From: Desulfonatronum sp.
GTDB taxonomy: Bacteria; Desulfobacterota; Desulfovibrionia; Desulfovibrionales; Desulfonatronaceae
Direction of reading: 5' to 3'
Assembly (NCBI GenBank): GCA_007127655.1
Contig: SKYX01000095.1
Location: 1 to 14,594, forward strand
Length of the DNA stretch: 14,594 nucleotides
In this document: positions 1 to 6,359 of the stretch, piece after piece
Layout: each line of letters begins with the position of its first letter
Numbering within the stretch: position 1 is the stretch's first letter
The notes under the pieces: generated by a model
What the model was told of the DNA's origin: nothing
Database searches by the model: none
The model's input: the letters and a program-made list of their open reading frames with translations, nothing else
Program-made: the position numbers and the translations under genes

Positions 1-599
1 GCAAGATGCCGCGTGACCTCTTGCGCTGGAATTTTGTTCGGCCCCTTGATCGAGCGTTCCGTGTAGCCCAGGGGAATGACGGCCATGAATTCGCCTTCGG
101 GTTCACCCAGGAATCGGCGCACGTCCTCCTTGATCAGAAAGAGAATCCCCAGCCAGACCGAACCCAGGCCCAGCGAGGTGGCCGCCAGGAGCAGGTTCTG
201 CACGGCAGCGGCGGAGCTTTGGATTTCCATGGTCCGGAAAAAGTCGCGCGCTTCCGAAATGTCCAGCTTGAACAGCTTCTCGCCCCGGGCGATCAGATTG
301 CCGGTGTTTACCACGGCCACCACGATGGGTGCGCTGGTGATGCTCCGGGCCGCCATGCGCAGCAGGGAGGACGAAGGCTTGGGAAAGTCGGCGGCTCGTT
401 CCGTGGTCAGCCGGGCCAGCTCCATCTTCTTGTCCCCGCGAAGCACGATGAATCGCCAGGATTGCTCGTTATGCGCCGAAGGCGCCTGGTTGGCAGCGGT
501 CAAGACCGCGTGGACGGTCTCGTCGCCGACCTCCCGGTCCGTGAAGAGCCGGAGGCTGCGGCGGGCCGCGATGGTACGCAGGGTTTCATTGTCCAGCAT
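1..599 (-). CDS. nitroreductase-family protein (3' end cut by the window edge)
   Basis: FMN-dependent nitroreductase-fold protein, probably a cytoplasmic NAD(P)H-using oxidoreductase; the substrate cannot be told from sequence. Reading the minus strand from the ATG at 599-597 gives an open frame of about 199 codons with no stop before base 1, so the C-terminus is missing. Visible family features are the N-terminal RRS (residues 13-15), typical of the FMN phosphate-binding arginine region, the motif APSAHNEQSWRF (residues 39-50), matching the family's APSxxNxQPWRF, and the segment TSLGLGSVWLG (residues 141-151), matching the usual A-x-LGLGSxWxG block. A Shine-Dalgarno GAGAGG lies 8 bases before the start. 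The family is usually about 170-220 residues, so only a short tail is lost. It is divergent from the aldolase gene to its right. Its leader holds an unusual set of complementary segments, listed separately. The family call is sure; the physiological role is unknown. Confidence 0.9.
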   Translation of the reverse strand, partial: MLDNETLRTIAARRSLRLFTDREVGDETVHAVLTAANQAPSAHNEQSWRFIVLRGDKKMELARLTTERAADFPKPSSSLLRMAARSITSAPIVVAVVNTGNLIARGEKLFKLDISEARDFFRTMEIQSSAAAVQNLLLAATSLGLGSVWLGILFLIKEDVRRFLGEPEGEFMAVIPLGYTERSIKGPNKIPAQEVTRHL

Positions 600-616
600 G
601 CAAGGAACCTCTCACT

Positions 617-687
617 GCTTTGGGTCATTCTGGTTCATGGGTGCGGGAACGATAGGCCGGGCACGGACCCAAAGCAAGATTTGGATC
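617..687 (-). promoter_or_regulatory. complementary leader segments upstream of the nitroreductase gene
   Basis: Three segments in the nitroreductase leader can pair in two exclusive ways. Read on the minus strand they are A, GATCCAAA (687-680); B, GCTTTGGGTC (675-666); and C, GACCCAAAGC (626-617). B and C are perfect 10-base reverse complements with a 39-base loop. A pairs with eight bases of B (one G-U) across a 6-base loop. C ends 3 bases before the Shine-Dalgarno sequence. The pairing is seen directly; a regulatory role (RNA switch or protein operator) is inference. Confidence 0.35.
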
Positions 688-873
688 ATTTTCTTATCTT
701 CCGAATTCACCCGCATCATGTTCAGCTTTGCCTCCGAGAGTCGACGGTCTTCAGCTTGACGACATGGCCGCGCCTTTGCGCTTGATTTTTGGAACCACTC
801 CTGGCTAGATCATCACTTCAACGGATTATTCCGGGTTTCCGCCCTTTCAACCGCCCTCACAGGAGTCAGCGCC

Positions 874-1677
874 ATGCATCTTGGAAAACAGATCAGACTG
901 GAACGGATTCTGAATCGCGATACCCGGCGGGCCATCATCGTGCCCTTGGATCACGGCGTGACCGTGGGGCCGCTTTCCGGCCTGACCGACATGCGCCAAA
1001 CACTGAGCCAAATCGCCACCGGCGGAGCCAATGCCGTGGTCATGCACAAGGGGCTGGTGCGGTGCGGGCACCGGGGCAGCGGGCCGGACATCGGGCTGAT
1101 CATTCACCTTTCGGCCAGCACCTCCCTCTCCCCCTTTCCCAACGCCAAGACCCTGGTGGCCTCGGTGGAGGAAGCCCTGCGCCTGGGCGCGGACGGAGTT
1201 TCCGTACATGTCAATCTGGGCGACGAGAACGAGCGGGAAATGCTGGAGGACATGGGCCGGGTCAGCGCCGCCGCGGCTTCCTGGGGAATGCCCATGTTGG
1301 CCATGATGTACGCCAGGGGGCCGAAAATTCTCAACGAATATGATCCGGACGTGGTGGCCCATTGCGCCAGGGTGGGCGTGGAACTGGGCGCGGACCTGGT
1401 CAAGGTGCCGTATACCGGGGACATGGACAGCTTTCAGCGGGTGGTCGATGCCTGCTGCGTACCCGTGGTCATTGCTGGCGGGCCGAAGATGAACAGTGTT
1501 CGTGACGTCCTCCAGGTCGTTTCCAACTCTATCACGGCCGGAGGAGCCGGACTGTCCATAGGCCGAAATATCTTCCAGGCTGAAAGTCCGAAATCTCTGC
1601 TCAGAGCCATGCACGGCATCGTCCACGACGACCTGAACGTGGACCAGGCCATGGAGGTCCTGGCCCGTGACGGTTGA
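874..1677 (+). CDS. aroA': 2-amino-3,7-dideoxy-D-threo-hept-6-ulosonate (ADH) synthase, DhnA-type class I aldolase
   Basis: Class I aldolase of the DhnA/FbaB family, closest in motifs to archaeal ADH synthase (the MJ0400 type). That enzyme makes the amino-sugar precursor of 3-dehydroquinate and replaces DAHP synthase in archaea and some Desulfovibrionales. Its 267 residues match the family length. Visible motifs are the active-site Asp26 in [17 protein letters not shown] (residues 58-68), [12 protein letters not shown] (76-87), Tyr146 in MMYARG, and the Schiff-base Lys177 in LVKVPYTGD. The phosphate-binding end has VVIAGGPK (198-205) and [10 protein letters not shown] (226-235). The ATG at 874 follows AGGAG at 860-864. 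The stop lies inside the start of mltG, so the two genes are likely co-transcribed. The partner 3-dehydroquinate synthase II is not in this window, and a second paralog may exist elsewhere. The alternative is a general DhnA-type fructose-bisphosphate aldolase, which I consider less likely because of the HRG and SxSLSP blocks. Confidence 0.85.
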   Translation: MHLGKQIRLERILNRDTRRAIIVPLDHGVTVGPLSGLTDMRQTLSQIATGGANAVVMHKGLVRCGHRGSGPDIGLIIHLSASTSLSPFPNAKTLVASVEEALRLGADGVSVHVNLGDENEREMLEDMGRVSAAAASWGMPMLAMMYARGPKILNEYDPDVVAHCARVGVELGADLVKVPYTGDMDSFQRVVDACCVPVVIAGGPKMNSVRDVLQVVSNSITAGGAGLSIGRNIFQAESPKSLLRAMHGIVHDDLNVDQAMEVLARDG

Positions 1678-2773
1678 CAATTCTCAACCCGGCTCTGAAG
1701 CCGGGCCGCCCCGTCCGGACCTCCCAGCCCCGGCGTCCACCGGCAAGCCCGGGGGGCGGTTGCGCAGGGCGTTTCTGTTTCTCTTGGTCGTCCTGCTGAT
1801 CGTCGGCAGCGCGGCGGCCTGGGACGCTTACCGATTCCTGCACATCCCCCCGGAGCAGCCGGGGGAGACCCGCCTGGTGGACATTGTTCCGGGCATGTCC
1901 ATGGTTCGAATCAGCGTGCTCCTGGAGCGAGAAAACATCGTTTCCAGCGGACAGCGGTTTCGCCTTTACGCGCAACTCATGGGACTGGCTGCGTCGGTCC
2001 AGGCGGGCGAGTTCGCCCTGAACACCGGCTGGACGCCTCGCCAGGTCCTGGACGTCCTGACCTCCGGCCGGGTCCACCTGCACCGGTTGCGGATCCCCGA
2101 GGGCCTGACCTGGTGGCAGACCGGACGGATCGTGGAGGAATCCGGGTTGGCCAGTTTCGAAAGCTTCGCCCAGGCCGCGGCGGACCCGGAACTGTTGCGC
2201 CGGTTCGACATCCCCGCGGACCACGCCGAAGGCTTTCTGTTCCCGGAAACGTATCATCTCCCCCGGCCCCGTAATCAGGACGCCCGACCCATCGTGGAAA
2301 TGATGCTGGAGATGTTCCGACGGGCCACGGATCAGCACCTCTGGCCAAAAGGCCGTCCCGATCCGGAAACGTTGCGGGATCTGGTCATTCTGGCCTCCCT
2401 GGTGGAAAAGGAAACCGGATTGGCCGAGGAGCGTGAACGGGTGGCCGGGGTGTTCGCCAACCGGTTGCGCATCGGCATGCGCCTGCAATGCGACCCCACG
2501 ACCATCTACGGTCTGGGGCCGGATTTTTCCGGACCGCTGCTCAGAAGGCACCTGGACGACCCTGGCAACCTTTACAACACCTACATGCACGCGGGCCTGC
2601 CGCCCGGCCCCATCGCCTCTCCCGGCCTGGCCTCGCTGCGGGCCGCGCTTCAACCGGAAGAGCATAATCTATTCTACTTCGTTTCCAACAATGACGGCTC
2701 GCATACCTTCAGCCGCACCCTGGAGGAGCACAACCGGGCCGTGCGGCAATTCCGCCGCAGCCAGGGCAGATAG
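1667..2773 (+). CDS. mltG: endolytic murein transglycosylase MltG (YceG-like)
   Basis: Membrane-anchored lytic transglycosylase that cuts nascent peptidoglycan strands and is thought to end glycan chain growth. Residues 1-32 are a Pro/Gly-rich cytoplasmic tail. One transmembrane helix follows at about 34-52, rich in Leu and Val, and then the periplasmic YceG domain. A LysM-like subdomain precedes the catalytic block [10 protein letters not shown] (242-251), which holds the catalytic Glu. [16 protein letters not shown] (263-278), [18 protein letters not shown] (303-320) and [16 protein letters not shown] (336-351) are all hallmark MltG segments. The length, 368 residues, is near the usual 340-380. 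The chosen start is the GTG at 1667, 11 bases inside the upstream aldolase gene. No other start gives a longer sensible tail, but the exact start is less sure than the rest. Transcription ends at the strong hairpin just downstream. Confidence 0.93.
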   Translation: MTVDNSQPGSEAGPPRPDLPAPASTGKPGGRLRRAFLFLLVVLLIVGSAAAWDAYRFLHIPPEQPGETRLVDIVPGMSMVRISVLLERENIVSSGQRFRLYAQLMGLAASVQAGEFALNTGWTPRQVLDVLTSGRVHLHRLRIPEGLTWWQTGRIVEESGLASFESFAQAAADPELLRRFDIPADHAEGFLFPETYHLPRPRNQDARPIVEMMLEMFRRATDQHLWPKGRPDPETLRDLVILASLVEKETGLAEERERVAGVFANRLRIGMRLQCDPTTIYGLGPDFSGPLLRRHLDDPGNLYNTYMHAGLPPGPIASPGLASLRAALQPEEHNLFYFVSNNDGSHTFSRTLEEHNRAVRQFRRSQGR

Positions 2774-2809
2774 CAGCCATTGCAAGACTCTGGACTCTTG
2801 CGTCGCCGC

Positions 2810-2848
2810 AAAAAAAAGCCGGGCCTTTCGCGAGGCCCGGCTTTTTTT
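2810..2848. terminator. bidirectional intrinsic terminator between mltG and the receiver gene
   Basis: A perfect 9-bp G+C-rich stem, GCCGGGCCT (2818-2826) with AGGCCCGGC (2833-2841), has a 6-base loop. Eight A residues lie on its left and seven T residues on its right, so it can stop transcripts from both directions. It sits between two convergent genes, as expected for a shared terminator. Confidence 0.93.
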
Positions 2849-2873
2849 GCGCTCAAACGATGCTTATCAATGA

Positions 2874-3284
2874 TCAGAAATAGGACGGCTGGCTCTCGCC
2901 GGAACCGCTGCTCTGCTTTTCGGCCTTTTTCAAGGCCTGTTCCACCTTGCTCTTCAACTCGGTCAGGTCCACTGACTTGACCACGTAGAAGTCAGCGGCG
3001 ATGGATTTCAGGTCGTGTTGGAAGCTGTCGTAGGCTGTGCAGAGAATGACCGGGATGGATTGATCCTGGCCGCGGATCTCCTGGAGCAGATCCAAGCCGG
3101 AGCGATTGCCCTCCAGCTTGATGTCCAGGACCACCACCTGGGGCTTTTCCCGAGACAGCACCTCCAGAATGTTCTCCGAGCCGTCCGAGGTGACGACGTC
3201 ATAGTCCTCCATCTGGAGTTCTTCCTGATACAACAACCGGATGTGGTGCTCATCGTCAACGACGAGAATTTTTCCTTTAGCCAT
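2874..3284 (-). CDS. stand-alone response regulator receiver protein (CheY-like)
   Basis: Single-domain receiver of two-component signalling; it has no DNA-binding or enzymatic output domain. The 136 residues contain the acidic pair Asp10/Asp11 in VVDDE, the phospho-acceptor Asp54 in VVLDIKL, Thr83 in LCTAYD and the conserved Lys103 in YVVKS, so all the chemistry of phosphorylation is present. After the domain (about 120 residues) comes a short Ser/Gly-rich tail ending in Tyr-Phe. The start ATG at 3284-3282 has a strong Shine-Dalgarno AAGGAG (3296-3291) six bases away. No histidine kinase or chemotaxis operon is next to it, so its partner is unknown. CheD, encoded about 7 kb away, is another chemotaxis-type protein, but a link is speculative. 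The downstream end shares the bidirectional terminator with mltG. Confidence 0.95.
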   Translation of the reverse strand: MAKGKILVVDDEHHIRLLYQEELQMEDYDVVTSDGSENILEVLSREKPQVVVLDIKLEGNRSGLDLLQEIRGQDQSIPVILCTAYDSFQHDLKSIAADFYVVKSVDLTELKSKVEQALKKAEKQSSGSGESQPSYF

Positions 3285-3775
3285 AGTGCCCTCCTTGGGA
3301 TGGGACGCATCCAGCTTTCACGGCTTCAGCGATGCAATGCGACGGGGTTGCGGTACGTTCGGCGTATTCTCAATCCGCCATCGTGCTCCCGCCCGACGGC
3401 CCTCGTATTCGGCGACCGGAGTCGCCGTGCCGGACGGGAAGACAGGCGTCCGATCAGTCCGGAAACTACCTTAAATCTCTTCAACCATACACGGAACAGC
3501 CACGACACTCAACCGCGACTATTCGGCTGGCAGGGCAGATTTGTTTTCGATCCTCACCCGGCACCTGAATCGGTATCGAAATCGTAATCGAAAGCGAACA
3601 ACATATCAAAAAAGATGACGTTATCAAAGGGTAGTGCATTGCTTTTCCTGTTTCGATTTCGGTCCCGATTTCGATATTTGGGGCTCAAGGCCAAGAGTTT
3701 GTCGCCACGGCGACGCGGTTGAGTTTACATGGGTTCACGGATAGACAAAGACGAACTTTTTGTCGAGGTGAGAAT
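3285..3775. other. intergenic region between divergent receiver and sulfur-carrier genes
   Basis: This gap of about 490 bases holds no convincing gene; its short open frames lack family resemblance and ribosome sites. It must carry divergent promoters for the receiver gene (left) and the sulfur carrier (right), but I could not fix clear -35/-10 pairs. It contains a TCGAAATCG-type inverted repeat (3574-3676). There is also a small perfect palindrome, GTCGCC-ac-GGCGAC (3701-3714), and a hairpin GACAAA/TTTGTC (3744-3764) that ends right at the carrier's Shine-Dalgarno. Confidence 0.7.
3574..3676. repeat. TCGAAATCG-type inverted repeat, copy 1
   Basis: The outer arms TATCGAAATCG (3574-3584) and CGATTTCGATA (3666-3676) are exact reverse complements. 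The inner arms ATCGAAA (3587-3593) and TTTCGAT (3651-3657) also pair, with about 57 A+T-richer bases between. The same motif family occurs at 8823-8882, so it is likely a dispersed palindromic element (REP- or MITE-like). It is not a simple microsatellite, because the arms are separated and inverted. Confidence 0.7.
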
Positions 3776-3973
3776 ATGATTCAAGTCCGACTGGAACCCC
3801 AGGGCCGGGAGATACGGCTGCCCAAGGCTTGCACGGCGCTCAAGCTGCTGCGTGAACTGGGGCTGGGCATCAACTCCGCGTTGGTCATCCGCGACGGCGA
3901 GCTGCTCACGCCGGATCGCCGCCTGAACATCGGCGACGAAATCGTCGTCCGGACCGTCACTTCCCGAGGATGA
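3776..3973 (+). CDS. ubiquitin-like sulfur carrier protein (ThiS/MoaD/TtuB family)
   Basis: Small beta-grasp protein of 65 residues that probably carries activated sulfur as a C-terminal thiocarboxylate for the PP-loop enzyme encoded next. Family features are the alternating beta-strand start (MIQVRLEP), LKLLRELGLGINSALVIRDGELLTPDRRL (residues 22-50, close in pattern to TtuB/ThiS) and the closing strand GDEIVVRTVTS. The ATG at 3776 is preceded by GAGGTGAG (3765-3772), and this start gives the usual family length; the longer in-frame extension upstream has no family similarity. The last residues are Ser-Arg-Gly, whereas characterised carriers end in Gly-Gly, so only the terminal Gly is kept. 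The stop is 3 bases before the next gene, and the last codons CGA GGA also supply that gene's Shine-Dalgarno. No E1-like activating enzyme (ThiF/MoeB/TtuC) is in the window. Confidence 0.87.
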   Translation: MIQVRLEPQGREIRLPKACTALKLLRELGLGINSALVIRDGELLTPDRRLNIGDEIVVRTVTSRG

Positions 3974-3976
3974 CCC

Positions 3977-4897
3977 ATGAAATGTCGCAAATGCAAAGCC
4001 CTGGCGGCCGTGGCCCTGCCCAGCCACAATACCGCGTTCTGTCCCGATTGCTATCCGGATTTCGTCCGCTCCCAGGTGGAGCGGGCCGTACACCGCCACA
4101 AGATGATCGCTCCGGGCGACCGGGTGCTGGTGGCAGTCAGCGGAGGCAAGGACTCCCTGGCCCTGACCCTGCTGCTCCACGAACTCGGCCACGATGTGCA
4201 CGGCCTGCACGTGGACCTGGACATTCCTGGCTCCTCCACGGACGCCCGGGCGGCCTGCGAAGGCTTTTTCGCCAAGCTGGGCCTGCCGTTGACGGTCGTC
4301 GAGCTGCGCCGGGAGGGGCTGGCCATTCCCCTGGTCAAATCCCGGATCAAGCGCCCCATCTGTTCGGTCTGCGGCAAGCTCAAACGCCACTACTTCAACA
4401 AGTTCGCCCTGGAAAACGGCTATTCCGTGCTGGCCACGGGCCACAATCTGGACGACGAAGTCAGCCGCCTGTTCGCCAACACCATCCGTTGGGACGCGTC
4501 CTATCTCAGCGACCAGGGACCGGTTCTGCCGGCCGCGGACGGCTTTGCCCGCAAGATCAAGCCCATGTACCGGCTGACCGAGTTCGAAATCGCCAATTTC
4601 AGCTTCCTGCGCGGCATTGACCACGTTATTGCCGGGTGCCCCTACAGCGGCAGGGCCAGCTTTCCGGTCTACAAAGGCCTCTGGTCCGGCCTGGAAGAGC
4701 GCATGCATGGGGCCAAGGTCCAGTTTTACGAGAACTTCCTGCGCGACGGCCGCCCGGTTTTCGCTGCCTGGGCCGAGCACCGGGAGGACCCGCTCTCGCC
4801 CTGCACCGTTTGCGGCTATCCCACCTCCGCCGCAGTCTGCGGCGTGTGCCGGATCAAGACCATGGTCGCCGCCGCATCCGACACGCCGAATACCTGA
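3977..4897 (+). CDS. TtuA/Ncs6-type PP-loop tRNA thiolation ATPase (TIGR00269-like)
   Basis: ATP-pyrophosphatase of the TtcA/TtuA group, which adenylates a base and inserts sulfur, usually in tRNA (TtuA makes 2-thioribothymidine-54). Domains in order: an N-terminal zinc finger with Cys3/Cys6 and Cys22/Cys25; the PP-loop SGGKDS (55-60); Cys129 and Cys132 (CSVC) with Cys221 (AGCPYS), the three ligands expected for a 4Fe-4S cluster; TGHNLDDEV (154-162); and a C-terminal zinc finger CTVC...CGVC (276-291). The spacing fits thermophile TtuA closely and the 306-residue length is normal. The GAGGA Shine-Dalgarno (3966-3970) lies inside the end of the sulfur-carrier gene, which supports translational coupling and a donor/acceptor pair. 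Its exact substrate is not proven: tRNA is the default, and a role linked to the LarA-like neighbour is possible. Confidence 0.9.
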   Translation: MKCRKCKALAAVALPSHNTAFCPDCYPDFVRSQVERAVHRHKMIAPGDRVLVAVSGGKDSLALTLLLHELGHDVHGLHVDLDIPGSSTDARAACEGFFAKLGLPLTVVELRREGLAIPLVKSRIKRPICSVCGKLKRHYFNKFALENGYSVLATGHNLDDEVSRLFANTIRWDASYLSDQGPVLPAADGFARKIKPMYRLTEFEIANFSFLRGIDHVIAGCPYSGRASFPVYKGLWSGLEERMHGAKVQFYENFLRDGRPVFAAWAEHREDPLSPCTVCGYPTSAAVCGVCRIKTMVAAASDTPNT

Positions 4898-4916
4898 GCA
4901 ACCGGAGCGGAACACC

Positions 4917-6209
4917 ATGCACGCTTCGGCCCTGCCCGCCCTCCTGGCCCGAACCCGCTTGCCGGACATGGTCCTGATCCGGCAACGGCTGGAGAACGAA
5001 ACCCTGGGCGGCATTCCCCGTGCCGTGGCCGAAGAGGCCGTGCGTATCGGTCTGGAACAGCGTGTCCGGCCCGGACAGAGCGTGGCCATTGCCGTGGGCA
5101 GCCGGGGCATCGACCGCCTGGCCCAGGTGACCCGGAGCCTGTGCGATCTGTTTCGCGGCCTGGGGGCACGGCCGTTCATCGTTTCGGCCATGGGCAGCCA
5201 CGGCGGGGCCACGCCCGAGGGCCAGACCCGAGTCCTGGCCGACCTGGGAATCTCGGAACAGACCATGGACGCGCCGTTGCGCATCGGCCTGAGAACGGTC
5301 CACCTGGGTGATTCCTGCCAGGGCATGCCCGTGCTCGTGGACGCCCTGGCCGCCGAGGCGGATCATCTGGTGGTCGTGAACCGGATCAAGGCCCACACCA
5401 AGTTCAAGGCCCCAGTGGAAAGCGGGTTGATGAAAATGTTGGCCGTGGGCCTGGGCAATGATCAGGGGGCCCGACTGCTGCACGGCCTGGCCCCGGCCTA
5501 CGGAATGTTCGCGCTGATCAATGCCGCGGCCCGGATGATCCTGGAGCGCGGCAATCTGCTCTGCGGAGTGGGACTGGTGGAGAACGGCCTGGGCCGGTTG
5601 CATACCCTGCGCTTGCTGTCACCGAACGAAATTTCGGAACAAGAGCCGCGACTGTTGACCCTGGCCAAGCGTCTGGCCCCCAAACTGCCCTTTGACGACC
5701 TGGACGTGCTCGTGGTGGACGAGATCGGCAAGGACATCAGCGGTACGGGCATGGACACCAACGTCACCGGCCGCAACCGGGACATCCTCGGCGACTTCAC
5801 CTCCACGCCGCGCATCAAGCGTATTTTCGTGAGGGACCTGAGCCCCGGCACCGCGGGCAACGCCCTGGGCATCGGGTTCGCGGACGTGACCACGGACCGG
5901 GTGGCCCGGGCCATGGATTCCGAGAAGACCGTGATCAACGCCCTGACCGGCCTGAGCCCGGAAAAGGCCGCCCTGCCCCTGCACCTGCCCACGGACCGCC
6001 TGGCCCTGGCCGCGACCATTCACACCCTGGGGGCTGTTTCGCCGGCAAAACTGCGTATGGTCCGCATCCGGAACACCAAGCACCTGGAACGCCTGCTGGT
6101 CTCTCCGGCCCTGCTCAACGACCCACCTGCCCTGGAAATCCTGCGCTCCCCCCTGCCCATGGACTTCATCGGGGACGACCTCGCCCCGTTTCCCAAGCCG
6201 AGCGAGTGA
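4917..6209 (+). CDS. LarA-like protein (lactate racemase N-terminal domain, former DUF2088)
   Basis: Member of the LarA superfamily, whose characterised members are racemases or epimerases of 2-hydroxy acids that use a nickel-pincer nucleotide cofactor. It has 430 residues, near the LarA length (about 420-430). Visible features are a Rossmann-like start with VAIAVGSRGI (56-65), SAMGSHGGATPEGQ (90-103) with His95 where LarA has a catalytic His, and VVNRIKAHTKFKAPVESGLMKML (153-175) with His160 and Lys173 near the second His and the cofactor-linked Lys. The C-terminal part has DEIGKDISGTGMDTNVTGR (268-286). Residue matches to LarA are by pattern only. The ATG at 4917 is chosen because GGAGCG (4904-4909) precedes it and family similarity begins there; the longer open frame upstream overlaps the TtuA-like gene. 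The gap to that gene is 19 bases, so one operon is likely. Substrate and metal are unknown. LarB, LarC and LarE are not in the window. Confidence 0.8.
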   Translation: MHASALPALLARTRLPDMVLIRQRLENETLGGIPRAVAEEAVRIGLEQRVRPGQSVAIAVGSRGIDRLAQVTRSLCDLFRGLGARPFIVSAMGSHGGATPEGQTRVLADLGISEQTMDAPLRIGLRTVHLGDSCQGMPVLVDALAAEADHLVVVNRIKAHTKFKAPVESGLMKMLAVGLGNDQGARLLHGLAPAYGMFALINAAARMILERGNLLCGVGLVENGLGRLHTLRLLSPNEISEQEPRLLTLAKRLAPKLPFDDLDVLVVDEIGKDISGTGMDTNVTGRNRDILGDFTSTPRIKRIFVRDLSPGTAGNALGIGFADVTTDRVARAMDSEKTVINALTGLSPEKAALPLHLPTDRLALAATIHTLGAVSPAKLRMVRIRNTKHLERLLVSPALLNDPPALEILRSPLPMDFIGDDLAPFPKPSE

Positions 6210-6284
6210 ACGACCATTCGAAGTGTACTCCGAAAAGGAGGCCTTATGGATGGAAGAGTGAGGGCAATGTGCCTGCAACTGAAT

Positions 6285-6325
6285 AAAAAAAGCCCGACTT
6301 CCGCGAAAAAACGCAGAGGTCGGGC
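6285..6325 (-). terminator. intrinsic terminator downstream of gmd
   Basis: The stem GCCCGAC (6292-6298) pairs with GTCGGGC (6319-6325). It is extended inward by TTC/GAG with one G-U pair and, past a mismatch, by GCG/CGC around an A6 loop. Seven A residues at 6285-6291 read as a U-tract on the minus strand. The plus-strand side lacks a T run, so it serves mainly gmd. Confidence 0.88.
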
Positions 6326-6359
6326 CTTATGGTTTCCAAAGCAAAGCAATCTGGAACGG

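Noticed and set aside
6..785. Plus-strand open frames over the nitroreductase gene
   Set aside because: The minus strand gives a clear nitroreductase with RRS, the SAHNEQSWRF-type motif and a ribosome site, so the plus-strand frames are shadows.
782..811. Possible sigma-70 promoter TTGATT - 18 bases - TAGATC before the ADH synthase gene
   Set aside because: The spacing is acceptable but both boxes are weak matches, and similar matches occur by chance, so it is not listed as a feature.
3574..3676. CRISPR-like array
   Set aside because: The repeated TCGAAATCG units are inverted and irregularly spaced, without uniform spacers or cas genes.
3725..5326. 533-codon minus-strand open frame opposite the sulfur-carrier, TtuA-like and LarA-like genes
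   Set aside because: It runs antisense to three genes with strong family motifs and its product has no recognisable domain.
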